Below, piece by piece: positions 9,042 to 16,966 of a stretch of DNA of 64,000 nt. Made by a program: the position numbers and the translations under genes. The notes beneath the pieces were generated by a model, which was not told the DNA's origin, ran no database searches, and saw only the letters and a program-made list of their open reading frames with translations. Origin of the DNA: Gloeothece verrucosa PCC 7822 (GTDB lineage Bacteria > Cyanobacteriota > Cyanobacteriia > Cyanobacteriales > Microcystaceae). Where the stretch lies: assembly GCF_000147335.1 (NCBI RefSeq), contig NC_014501.1:3532300-3596299 (forward strand). Reading direction: 5' to 3'. Every line of letters begins with the position of its first letter. Within the stretch, counting starts at the first letter, position 1.

Positions 9042-9269
9042 TTAGTCACTAATGATATCATCCTGAGAGATTTCATCTGACATTTCAATGATGGCACGAA
9101 TCGAAGGCTTCATCATGGGATCATCAATATTGTCAAATTCTTCATAGCGACGACGTTTAGCACGATTAGCCACTTGTACGGTAATGCGATAGCGGTTAGA
9201 AGCGTGCCTCATAAGCTCCTCAGCACGGTACATGATATGAGAAGAATCAAAGTTATGTCGTTTTTGCAT
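9042..9269 (-). CDS. rpoZ: RNA polymerase omega subunit
   Basis: The 75-residue protein matches cyanobacterial RpoZ. It opens [19 protein letters not shown], then [21 protein letters not shown] (about 27-47), and ends with an acidic tail. Omega assists folding of the beta-prime subunit and affects sigma factor use in cyanobacteria. The conserved [13 protein letters not shown] block is where omega clamps beta-prime. It heads a four-gene minus-strand run. The start is the first Met of the conserved N-terminus. Confidence 0.95.
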   Translation of the reverse strand: MQKRHNFDSSHIMYRAEELMRHASNRYRITVQVANRAKRRRYEEFDNIDDPMMKPSIRAIIEMSDEISQDDIISD

Positions 9270-9352
9270 TGGGGGCGACCTTTTGAGAGGAGAACACTAA
9301 TAGAGATATAAACCTCAGTGTAGCATTTGCTTAGTTATTCTGGGAGCCGCGA

Positions 9353-9721
9353 TCATTTCAAGCAGAATGAAATCTTGGCCGAGGCGGCTTTTCCTTGTAC
9401 TGAGATGATATGATTCCCCGTGCCGGGCGTGCGATAAGAATATTGGGAGGTGATGTCAGGCACTAAATCATGAATTTGATAGGGAGAAACCACTTCATTT
9501 TGAAAAACCACAGCTACTTTTAATTCGCTATTGGTTTCTATCATCAGTTGACGGTTTTTTTCAATCCACATCGGAAAAGCTTGTGCGTGGTCAATTCTTC
9601 CTCGATAAACGGCACAAGTTTTGTCGGTGGGTAAGTAAATATTTTTCTGTATGGTGGCTAAAGTTGAGGGAATGTTCAAAAATAAGCTTGAGAGTGTGAG
9701 AGCGCTAAGAAAATGTTTCAC
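9353..9721 (-). CDS. Secreted protein of unknown function, 122 residues
   Basis: A clear signal peptide at 1-22 (MKHFLSALTLSSLFLNIPSTLA) predicts export. The mature part is about 100 residues, with two cysteines (CAVYRG and FCLK) that could form a disulphide linking the ends of a beta-rich domain. The pattern YLPTDKTCAVYRGRIDHAQ...VVFQNEV...GNHIISVQGKAASAKISFCL looks like a small all-beta fold. I do not recognise the family. It is transcribed toward rpoZ but separated from it by 83 bp. Confidence 0.65.
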   Translation of the reverse strand: MKHFLSALTLSSLFLNIPSTLATIQKNIYLPTDKTCAVYRGRIDHAQAFPMWIEKNRQLMIETNSELKVAVVFQNEVVSPYQIHDLVPDITSQYSYRTPGTGNHIISVQGKAASAKISFCLK

Positions 9722-9934
9722 GGGATTGACCTATATTGCTTGAATATCTGAGTTGATGGTTATTGCCATAGACGCTCAAGCAATAAAACAGTTTCCCAGT
9801 CTATAGAATTTTTTAATAATTGTGATGATTACAAGACATAAAGACAGGCGGCAAAGAAGAAATTGACATTTAGTGAGATAGTCCTCTGTGTTTATGTTAC
9901 CTTGTAGAGCGAGATTTATTCGCCTATAACCGAA

Positions 9935-10654
9935 ATGAGTATAGCTTCAGTTAAACCCTATCAGACTCTCTTGATAGAAGAATGTGGAGAACCCTTGGTT
10001 CCTATTCCTTTAAATTTATTTGCGGTAGAATCTCCTCATCCCTATGAAAAGTTGGGAGCCGACTATGGGGGAAAATCTCCTTATTTTCTACGTCAAGGAG
10101 TGCTAGAAGCTTTAATTAATGCTCAGAGGAATTTACAAAAAGATTATCCTCGTTGGCATATTCTTATTTTTGATGCCTATCGTCCTGTATCGGTTCAACA
10201 GTTTATGGTGGATTATACTTTTGCTACTGTATTACAAGAAAGACGATTAACAGAAAATAATTTATCTCCCCAACAACGTCAAGAGATTTGGCAAGAAGTC
10301 TATAAAATTTGGGCAGTTGCTAATGATAATCCTGCGACTCCTCCTCCTCATAGTACCGGTGCGGCTGTGGATATTACGCTAGTTGATGCTACCGGAAAGC
10401 CTATTGATATGGGGGGCGATATTGATGAACTTTCAGACCGTTCTCATCCCCTTTATTACGCTAATTCTACTATGGCTCAAGAACAAGATTATCATACTCA
10501 TAGAGAGTTATTACATCAAGTGATGAGAGCGGCTGGTTTTCGTCGTCATTTGGGGGAGTGGTGGCATTTTTCTCTAGGGGATCAAATGTGGGCTTGGTTG
10601 TATAATCAAGAACAGCCGCTACAACCGGTTATCGCTCGTTATGGTGGAGTGTAG
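9935..10654 (+). CDS. D-Ala-D-Ala dipeptidase, VanX-like M15D peptidase
   Basis: The 239-residue protein carries the zinc and catalytic residues of the M15D family. They are HSTGAAVDITL (His139 and Asp146 as ligands), GEWWHF (Glu208 base and His211 ligand) and the transition-state arginine in DAYRPVS (Arg83). VanX-type enzymes hydrolyse D-Ala-D-Ala; outside vancomycin clusters they act in peptidoglycan turnover. There is no signal peptide, so it acts in the cytoplasm. No vanH/vanA genes are near, so glycopeptide resistance is not implied. It is convergent with the M14 peptidase downstream, with a shared hairpin between them. Confidence 0.9.
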   Translation: MSIASVKPYQTLLIEECGEPLVPIPLNLFAVESPHPYEKLGADYGGKSPYFLRQGVLEALINAQRNLQKDYPRWHILIFDAYRPVSVQQFMVDYTFATVLQERRLTENNLSPQQRQEIWQEVYKIWAVANDNPATPPPHSTGAAVDITLVDATGKPIDMGGDIDELSDRSHPLYYANSTMAQEQDYHTHRELLHQVMRAAGFRRHLGEWWHFSLGDQMWAWLYNQEQPLQPVIARYGGV

Positions 10655-10667
10655 CCATTCAAAATGA

Positions 10668-10702
10668 AAGACAAAATTTTTTAATTTAGTGTATTTTGTC
10701 TT
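10668..10702. terminator. Bidirectional terminator between convergent genes
   Basis: AAGACAAAAT (10668-10677) pairs perfectly with ATTTTGTCTT (10693-10702) around a 15-base AT-rich loop. It lies between the dipeptidase and the M14 peptidase, and its right arm touches the stop codon of the latter. The A/T-rich arms supply U-tracts in both directions. Confidence 0.6.
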
Positions 10703-12384
10703 CAAAAACTAATTTTTTTTCTCACTGTACCGGCTCTTTGGGCTTTAGCAATTACCTCGATTTCACTGCCCGATACTCCTTTAATTACCCATTCTACTGT
10801 ACAACGATAATCATAACCTTTTGCTACATTACTAAAGGCTTTATTAGACCGTCCTTCGAGATGGCCAATTTCTTGTTCTTTTTCCCCACTGACTAGACTT
10901 ACCCCTTCGCCTAAAGACAAACTTACTTGAATAGGTTGAACGCTTTTTCTTTTTCGCGCTTTTTCACTGGTATAAGTGGGTAAAAAACCCTGATTTTCTA
11001 ACTGTAACACCAGATGATAAATATCTCCCCCATGATGGGTTAAATCAGTGCGCGCGATAGCAAGACGGGGACACATCAGGGCGTGAGAAATGGCAAAACG
11101 ACATTGCTTTTCACACAACTCAGGTAAATATTCGACGGGGGCATTTTGCCAAACTTGTTTAAAATTCCATCCGCCGATTTCTACTTCACCTAACTGAGGA
11201 TGTTGAAAAGGTTGCCAAGGAATAAAGCCTTTTCCGGCTAATTTTTCATCATTCCATTGCATCAACTTCAGGTCATCACTGAGGGGATGTCGATCATCCC
11301 ATTTAACATAATGTTCTTTTTTAACGCCGGCTTGGGTGGGAGCGTCCCACAATTCTACGGTAAAACCAAACCAACCAAAATGATCATAACAATAATCATC
11401 CATCGCCCCATGAGTTACTTTTGTGGGATGATCACGAAAGTCATGATAAACCGAAACACATTCATAACCCGTTAAATTTGTGCCTTTTTCGCCGATCAGT
11501 TGATAAATTTCTAAATCTTCATAAGGAAAATGATCATCCGGTTCGGTACTATAAGGGCGTAAAATCACCGCACCCGAAGTATGATAAGTCATAAAGCCAT
11601 TAATATTAGGATGCTGTGACCAAAATTCTGCTTCTGCGCGGGTTTCTGGTTCAGAAAAAGGAAAAGAACCCGCCCCTTTTTGTTCTCCTTCGGGAACCCA
11701 TTCGGCCGGATAATTCCGGTTAAAATCTAATCCTTCATAAGTGGGGGCAAGTTTAACATTATACCCGTCATAATTGCGGATTAATCCTTCGGGTAACAGG
11801 GTGTAATAAGTGCCGCCAAATTCATCCGGTTCTCGAGGGATCATAATACGGGGATCTTCGGGTGCTACTTTCCACCCACCGCAGTCATCCTTGAGCCGCA
11901 TTTGTAAAATTAACCCATCTCCATTAATATCTTCTAGATAAAGTCCCTCTCGCCCCTCGCTATAAGGATAAGGACGAATACTCGATCGCAGACGGTAGGG
12001 AGTGGTTAAATACTTTTCGGCACCATCAACGGCGATACGGGGAAGGACATAAACCGTATAATCATTTAGTAGGCGAGTAACTTGAGGGTCTTGCTTATAT
12101 TGAGTGAGCAGATGATGAATAATATAAAGAACAATTGCTGAGCCGGTCACTTCTCCGGCATGAGTGTTACCATCGATCCAGTAACCGGGTTTTTCTAGGG
12201 GTAAGCCGCTATCTTGACTCGTGAGGGTCGCTAACCAGATGTCTCGCTTGGCATAACTTTGGCCAATGACTTCTAATTTAATGAGATGAGGGTAAGATTC
12301 AGCCATCTGATGTAGAAATTTCACCAATTCCTCGTAGGTGTAGTAATGGCTAAAATCAAAAGGAGGTACTAACATGGGAGACAA
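10702..12384 (-). CDS. M14 family zinc carboxypeptidase
   Basis: The 560-residue protein has the M14 zinc motif HAGE (His75, Glu78, in GNTHAGEVTGSAIV), the third ligand in GFMTYHTSGA and the catalytic Glu in TVELWDAP near residue 360. FDFSHYYTYEELVKFLHQM at the start is the typical M14 entry (folding region before the first strand). No signal peptide is seen, so it is probably cytoplasmic. The region beyond about 430 forms an extra C-terminal beta domain (IYHLVLQLENQGFLPTYTS) of the kind seen in long bacterial M14 proteins. The substrate is unknown. Confidence 0.88.
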   Translation of the reverse strand: MSPMLVPPFDFSHYYTYEELVKFLHQMAESYPHLIKLEVIGQSYAKRDIWLATLTSQDSGLPLEKPGYWIDGNTHAGEVTGSAIVLYIIHHLLTQYKQDPQVTRLLNDYTVYVLPRIAVDGAEKYLTTPYRLRSSIRPYPYSEGREGLYLEDINGDGLILQMRLKDDCGGWKVAPEDPRIMIPREPDEFGGTYYTLLPEGLIRNYDGYNVKLAPTYEGLDFNRNYPAEWVPEGEQKGAGSFPFSEPETRAEAEFWSQHPNINGFMTYHTSGAVILRPYSTEPDDHFPYEDLEIYQLIGEKGTNLTGYECVSVYHDFRDHPTKVTHGAMDDYCYDHFGWFGFTVELWDAPTQAGVKKEHYVKWDDRHPLSDDLKLMQWNDEKLAGKGFIPWQPFQHPQLGEVEIGGWNFKQVWQNAPVEYLPELCEKQCRFAISHALMCPRLAIARTDLTHHGGDIYHLVLQLENQGFLPTYTSEKARKRKSVQPIQVSLSLGEGVSLVSGEKEQEIGHLEGRSNKAFSNVAKGYDYRCTVEWVIKGVSGSEIEVIAKAQRAGTVRKKISF

Positions 12385-12456
12385 AATTAAAGTGACCAGT
12401 CATGATTGTAACTAGCCACCCTAAAGCCAAAAAGATTATCATTAACAATCTTTGTA

Positions 12457-12879
12457 TTAATCGAGAAATCCCATTAAAGAGGCTGGATCATCAATTTCAT
12501 TAGACGCAACCGGACGATTACCCATGACAGTATAAGTTTCACTAATAACTAAATGACTAGCCGCAATGGGACGATCGCCAGATATCGTTAAAGTCCCTTT
12601 AATTTCCATCCCACTTGCTACCACCGGACGCGCAGCGCCGACAGAGTTGTAAGTGCTAACCACTTTTAAATGACTAGCTTCGATGGGACGACCCCCGGGT
12701 AAAGTATCAGTGTGTTTGATTAAATTAGTACCAGCGCTTGAACCTTGAGATACCGAGAGAGCAACGACTTCTTTTTCTTTTTCTTTGGTTGCAGTTCCCT
12801 TAGTGCTTTTTTTGGCGCTACTTGTAGCAGCATTATCACTTTCTTGGGTGCCGTTGGTTTCTACTTTTTCCGTACTCAT
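12457..12879 (-). CDS. Conserved small protein with four G-x-RP repeat units
   Basis: I choose the ATG at 12879 because AAAGGAG lies just upstream of it, which makes an upstream ATG at 12906 unlikely. The 140-residue protein starts with a Lys/Glu/Thr-rich disordered segment (residues 1-45). Four related units of about 20 residues follow, marked PGGRPIEASHL, GAARPVVASGM, SGDRPIAASHL and MGNRPVASNEI, each with a hydrophobic strand of the VVSTY or VISETY type. It ends DDPASLMGFLD. This looks like a small repeat-based beta structure. I know of no function. It is divergent from uvrB. Confidence 0.7.
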   Translation of the reverse strand: MSTEKVETNGTQESDNAATSSAKKSTKGTATKEKEKEVVALSVSQGSSAGTNLIKHTDTLPGGRPIEASHLKVVSTYNSVGAARPVVASGMEIKGTLTISGDRPIAASHLVISETYTVMGNRPVASNEIDDPASLMGFLD

Positions 12880-13064
12880 TTGGTTTGCTCCTTTAAGATT
12901 ATACAATGAATTAGCGGGCGTTGTGGTCGCTTACGGAAGTCCCCACTTTAATCTTGTTTTAATATTTGCCTCTATTATAAGGTTATCGTTGTCGTTACCC
13001 CTTCAAAATAAAACTCTGTAATACTGTTGATTATCTCAGCCTATAGTTCCTTTTGAATAGTCTT

Positions 13065-15062
13065 ATGAGTCCTTTTTATCTGCAAGCACCTTTTCAACCC
13101 ACAGGGGATCAACCCCAAGCGATCACTCAACTGATTGACTCTATCACAAGGGGAAACCGTTTTCAAACCCTCCTCGGTGCAACCGGCACCGGTAAAACCT
13201 TTACCATTGCTGCAACCATTGAAAAAATCGGCAGACCGACGCTAGTCTTGGCCCATAATAAAACCTTAGCCGCTCAATTGTGTAATGAACTCAGACAGTT
13301 TTTTCCCGATAACGCGGTAGAATATTTCATCAGTTATTACGATTACTACCAACCCGAGGCTTATATTCCGGTCAGTGATACCTATATTGAAAAGACTGCC
13401 TCGATTAATGATGAAATAGATATGTTGCGGCATTCTGCCACTCGTTCCCTGTTTGAGAGACGGGATGTGATTGTGGTAGCTTCTATTAGCTGTATATATG
13501 GCTTAGGAATGCCTTCAGAATACCTTAAAGCGGCGATTAGCTTACAGGTGGGAGAAGAAATCAACCAACGGCAATTATTGCGGGATTTAGTTTCTGTTCA
13601 GTATAGCCGCAATGATTTAGAGTTGCAACGAGGAAGATTCCGTCTTAGGGGGGATGTTTTAGAATTGGTTCCGGCTTATGAAGATCGGATTATTCGAGTA
13701 GAGTTTTTTGGGGATGAAATAGACGCTATTCGATATCTTGATCCCGTGACCGGACAAATTTTACACAGTTTAGATCGGATTAATGTTTACCCAGCGCGGC
13801 ACTTTGTGACTCCGGATGATCAATTAGAAGCGGCTTGTCAGGCGATCGAATTAGAATTAGAGGAACGAGTCGAAGAATTAGAGAAACAAGGTAAACTTTT
13901 AGAGGCGCAAAGATTAGGACAGAGATGTCGTTATGATTTAGAACTCTTGCGGGAAGTGGGCTATTGTAATGGGGTAGAAAATTATTCCCGTCATTTAGCG
14001 GGAAGACAAGCCGGAGAACCCCCAGAATGTTTAATTGATTATTTCCCGAAAGATTGGTTATTAGTAATCGATGAATCTCATGTCACCGTGCCTCAAATTC
14101 GGGGAATGTATAACGGTGATCAATCTCGGAAAAAAGTCTTAATAGAACATGGGTTTCGCTTGCCGAGTGCGGCCGATAACCGACCTTTAAAAGCCGAGGA
14201 ATTCTGGCAAAAAGTCAATCAATGTGTGTTTGTTTCTGCTACCCCTGGAGACTGGGAAATAGAACAATCTGAAGGAAGAGTCATGGAACAGATTATCCGT
14301 CCGACTGGGGTACTCGATCCGGAAATCTTCGTGCGTCCTACTGAAGGACAAGTGGATGATTTGTTAGGAGAAATAAAAGTTAGAGTTAAGCGCAATGAAA
14401 GGGTTTTAATTACCACGCTGACAAAACGCATGGCAGAAGATTTAACCGAATACTTCCAAGAGCGAGGGATAAAAGTCCAATATTTACACTCAGAAATTAC
14501 TTCTATAGAACGAATAGAAATTTTACAAAATTTGAGGGAGGGAGAATTTGATGTATTAATCGGGGTAAACTTATTAAGAGAAGGATTAGACTTACCCGAA
14601 GTGTCTTTAGTGGCCATATTAGATGCAGATAAAGAAGGGTTTTTACGGGCAGAACGTTCTCTCATTCAAACCATCGGCAGGGCAGCGCGGCATATCCAAG
14701 GACAAGCCATTTTATATGGAGATAATTTAACCGATAGTATGCTCAAAGCGATGGAAGAAACCGAAAGACGACGGAACATACAAATAGCCTATAACAAACG
14801 TCATGGAATTACCCCTCAACCGATTATTAAACGCTCAAGTAATGCGATTTTATCTTTCTTAGATATATCCCGCCGCTTAAACGCCCAACAACTAGAACAA
14901 GTTTATGAACAAGCAGACGAATTACCCCTAGAAAAAGTCCCCGAATTGATCGGACAACTCGAAGACAAAATGAAAGAAGCCGCCAAAAAACTCGAATTTG
15001 AAGAAGCCGCCAAATACCGAGACAGAATACAACATCTAAGAGAAAAACTCCTAGGACATTAA
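13065..15062 (+). CDS. uvrB: Excinuclease ABC subunit B
   Basis: I take the ATG at 13065 as start because UvrB proteins begin with [17 protein letters not shown] close to the initiator; a TTG at 13053 would add four residues. The 665-residue protein has Walker A GATGTGKT, the damage-probing beta-hairpin region with [11 protein letters not shown], the motif II box [11 protein letters not shown], helicase motifs V and VI ([17 protein letters not shown] and QTIGRAARH) and a C-terminal UVR motif ([21 protein letters not shown]) that binds UvrC. UvrB verifies DNA lesions in nucleotide excision repair. uvrA and uvrC are not in the window. Confidence 0.98.
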   Translation: MSPFYLQAPFQPTGDQPQAITQLIDSITRGNRFQTLLGATGTGKTFTIAATIEKIGRPTLVLAHNKTLAAQLCNELRQFFPDNAVEYFISYYDYYQPEAYIPVSDTYIEKTASINDEIDMLRHSATRSLFERRDVIVVASISCIYGLGMPSEYLKAAISLQVGEEINQRQLLRDLVSVQYSRNDLELQRGRFRLRGDVLELVPAYEDRIIRVEFFGDEIDAIRYLDPVTGQILHSLDRINVYPARHFVTPDDQLEAACQAIELELEERVEELEKQGKLLEAQRLGQRCRYDLELLREVGYCNGVENYSRHLAGRQAGEPPECLIDYFPKDWLLVIDESHVTVPQIRGMYNGDQSRKKVLIEHGFRLPSAADNRPLKAEEFWQKVNQCVFVSATPGDWEIEQSEGRVMEQIIRPTGVLDPEIFVRPTEGQVDDLLGEIKVRVKRNERVLITTLTKRMAEDLTEYFQERGIKVQYLHSEITSIERIEILQNLREGEFDVLIGVNLLREGLDLPEVSLVAILDADKEGFLRAERSLIQTIGRAARHIQGQAILYGDNLTDSMLKAMEETERRRNIQIAYNKRHGITPQPIIKRSSNAILSFLDISRRLNAQQLEQVYEQADELPLEKVPELIGQLEDKMKEAAKKLEFEEAAKYRDRIQHLREKLLGH

Positions 15063-15197
15063 CCAACAAACCCTCCTTATTCATCTGCTACAGGGTGCGG
15101 CCAATAAACCCAAATAACTCACAAGTTCAAAATAAGCGTCACCGGCAGAGAATTTATAGATACATTAGAGAAAGAACCATAAACGATAAAATCGAAG

Positions 15198-15911
15198 ATG
15201 AGTGCTACTAAAAAAATAGCAGTTGTCACTGGTGCTAACCGAGGGTTAGGGTTTGAAGCCAGTCGTCAACTCGCCAAAAACGGAATTCACGTGGTTTTGA
15301 CAAGTCGGGATGAAGACAAAGGAATAGCGGCGGCAGAAAAGCTACAATCAGAAAAACTCAAGGTGACTTATCATCCTCTCGATGTCACTAACCCTGACAG
15401 TATTGAATTATTAGGCAAGTTTATCAAGGATCAATTTGGACGTTTAGACATCTTGGTGAACAATGCAGGGGTTTTGATTGGTTCTGCTGAGGATAGCAGT
15501 GTATTGAATGCTAAGATAGACACCATCAGAAAATCGATGGAAACGAATGTCTATGGTCCGTTACTGGTAAGCCAGACATTAATACCCATCATGAGGGTGC
15601 ATAATTATGGAAGGGTGGTTAATGTGTCTTCAGGCATGGGACAGTTAACTAATATGGGTGGGGGATATCCAGGTTATCGACTCTCGAAAACTTCTATTAA
15701 TGCCGTGACCCGGATTTTAGCAGATGAATTGAAAGGTACAAATATATTAGTTAATTCGGCCTGTCCAGGTTGGGTAAAGACGGAAATGGGAGGCCCTGAT
15801 GCAACCCGTACCCCTCAACAGGGAGCAGATACTATTGTCTGGTTGGCGATGCTTCCGGATGGTTCGCCGAGTGGAGGGTTTTACCGCGATAGGAAGCTTC
15901 TTCCTTGGTAA
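15198..15911 (+). CDS. Short-chain dehydrogenase/reductase (carbonyl reductase-like)
   Basis: This 237-residue classical SDR has the cofactor loop TGANRGLG (11-18), NNAG (88-91), catalytic Ser145 in VNVSSGMG and the YRLSK dyad (Tyr160, Lys164). TSRDEDK after the second strand suggests NADP(H) preference. The sequence resembles carbonyl reductases of plant and animal type (TNVYGPLLVSQTLIP, SACPGWVKTEMGG). The substrate is unknown. It stands alone, 136 bp after uvrB. Confidence 0.9.
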   Translation: MSATKKIAVVTGANRGLGFEASRQLAKNGIHVVLTSRDEDKGIAAAEKLQSEKLKVTYHPLDVTNPDSIELLGKFIKDQFGRLDILVNNAGVLIGSAEDSSVLNAKIDTIRKSMETNVYGPLLVSQTLIPIMRVHNYGRVVNVSSGMGQLTNMGGGYPGYRLSKTSINAVTRILADELKGTNILVNSACPGWVKTEMGGPDATRTPQQGADTIVWLAMLPDGSPSGGFYRDRKLLPW

Positions 15912-15917
15912 ATGTAT

Positions 15918-15956
15918 GACCTCTCCCCCAACCCCTCTCCTACAAGGAGAGGGGAG
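15918..15956 (+). repeat. Dispersed palindromic repeat (CTCTCCCCCAACCC type), copy 1
   Basis: This 39-bp element contains the perfect hairpin CCCCTCTCCT-ac-AAGGAGAGGGG-type arms right after the SDR stop. Nearly identical copies lie at 17626-17664 (inside a gene) and, in the opposite orientation, around 20312-20340 and 20486-20526. It can also act as a transcript end for the SDR gene. Confidence 0.85.
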
Positions 15957-16028
15957 TTAATATTGTAGGTGTGTATTACTGACGAATTCACCAATGACTA
16001 AAACTATAACTCTTTATATAATTATTTT

Positions 16029-16193
16029 TTAGAAAAAATTGAGCTTGTTTATCCGAAGGCACGAAAGCAGGTTATTAAAAAAACTGGGTTAGCGGCTAAT
16101 GTGTTTCCTGAACAATGTCCTTTTACTCCTGAAGAAATCTTAAATTCTGATTATTTGCCAAATAAAAAAAAATCAGCGAGTAGGGTGCGTTAG
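16029..16193 (+). pseudogene. C-terminal remnant of a DUF29 protein
   Basis: Read from 16029, 54 codons match the C-terminal end of DUF29 proteins: EKIELVYPKARKQVIKKTGL followed by FPEQCPFTPEEILNSDYLP, the usual family ending. No start or N-terminal part remains upstream. The frame ends in a stop supplied by the palindromic repeat that begins at 16180. It is a relic of a once complete gene. Confidence 0.65.
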
Positions 16194-16249
16194 GCGGCTA
16201 CAATATTTGAAAATGAACTACAACTAAAAATCCGCCGTAACGCACCACT
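16180..16249. repeat. MITE-like palindrome, GTAGGGTGCGTTA type
   Basis: GTAGGGTGCGTTAGGCGG at 16180-16197 pairs imperfectly with CCGCCGTAACGCACCAC at about 16232-16248 around an AT-rich centre. It belongs to the same family as the copies at 20234-20307, 20407-20480 and 25433-25508. It closes the DUF29 remnant. Between 16250 and 16399 I see only AT-rich leader sequence. Confidence 0.75.
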
Positions 16250-16399
16250 TAAGTTATTGAAATTATCCTACACCCGCATATGGTGAGGGCCAACCGAGCA
16301 AAAGCTGCCTACGCAGGCTTAAATATGAAAATTTATCGCAAAATATTGACAATTTAAGGAAATATTGCTAATAAAGAAATAAAAAGCAATCAGGAGGGG

Positions 16400-16840
16400 A
16401 TGATGATAGAACTCTTTACAGGGACTGTGATCGCTATAGGATCAGTAATAGCTCAAAAAACCCTTGAAAAAACTGAGGACAAAGTCAGTGATATTTTATC
16501 AGAAAAAATCAGTCAATTTATCAATGCTTTGACCAAAACAGCCCCCAAAATAGCAACAGCACTTGCACTTGCACCCGAACAACCTTTAGATTATGGTCAA
16601 GCGGTTTTAGAAGTGGAAACAGCCGCTAAAAATAATACAGAGTTAAGCCAAAGTATTGATGAATTAGCAAAAGCGGCAGAAGCAGAACCCCCTCCGAATA
16701 TAACAGAAATACTGCAAAAAATTGACCAAGAACTACAGCAAAAACAGTTTTCTATTCAAAACTTAGCTAAATTAACCGAGAAAATCAATAATTTTAATCA
16801 AGCTCAAACAATTCACATTATACAAAATAATACATTTTGA
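16400..16840 (+). CDS. Small helical protein paired with the NACHT NTPase
   Basis: The 146-residue protein starts with a hydrophobic segment (LFTGTVIAIGSVIAQ, about 4-18) and continues as charged amphipathic helix (VSDILSEKISQFINALTKTAPKIATALALA, then IDQELQQKQFSIQNLAKLTEKINNF), ending TIHIIQNNTF. A strong AGGAGG at 16392-16397 favours the second of two adjacent ATGs (16403) by spacing. Its stop touches the next ATG at 16841, so the two genes are likely translated together. I do not recognise a named family. The position before a NACHT NTPase suggests a sensor, adaptor or regulator, which is inference. Confidence 0.7.
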   Translation: MMIELFTGTVIAIGSVIAQKTLEKTEDKVSDILSEKISQFINALTKTAPKIATALALAPEQPLDYGQAVLEVETAAKNNTELSQSIDELAKAAEAEPPPNITEILQKIDQELQQKQFSIQNLAKLTEKINNFNQAQTIHIIQNNTF

Positions 16841-16966
16841 ATGGGATCGTCCTATGGGGAGGGGACAAAGTTCATTCCTAATCTTGATTGGCAATCTATC
16901 TGTCAACAAGTCCTACAAAAACAAAAAAAACTCAGAAAAAAAATTACAGAAAGAGATTTGAATTAA
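16841..16966 (+). other. Probable true N-terminus of the NACHT protein, in another frame
   Basis: An ATG directly after the stop of the upstream gene opens a 41-codon frame ending LDWQSICQQVLQKQKKLRKK and ITERDLN. It overlaps the NACHT frame but is offset, so a -1 shift is needed to join them. Two runs of eight A (16923-16930 and 16936-16943) lie in the overlap, each containing an A AAA AAA slippery heptamer in register. A slip at the second run would give KKLRKKNYRKRFELNIYVP. This DWQSxCQ opening resembles the start of related cyanobacterial NACHT proteins as I remember them. Confidence 0.5.

Noticed and set aside
9935..10654. VanX homologue as part of vancomycin resistance
   Set aside because: No vanH, vanA or vanRS genes are present; VanX-like dipeptidases occur in many bacteria without resistance.
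14219..14665. Minus-strand frame within uvrB
   Set aside because: It lies fully opposite conserved uvrB motifs; its Ser-rich composition is typical of antisense readings.
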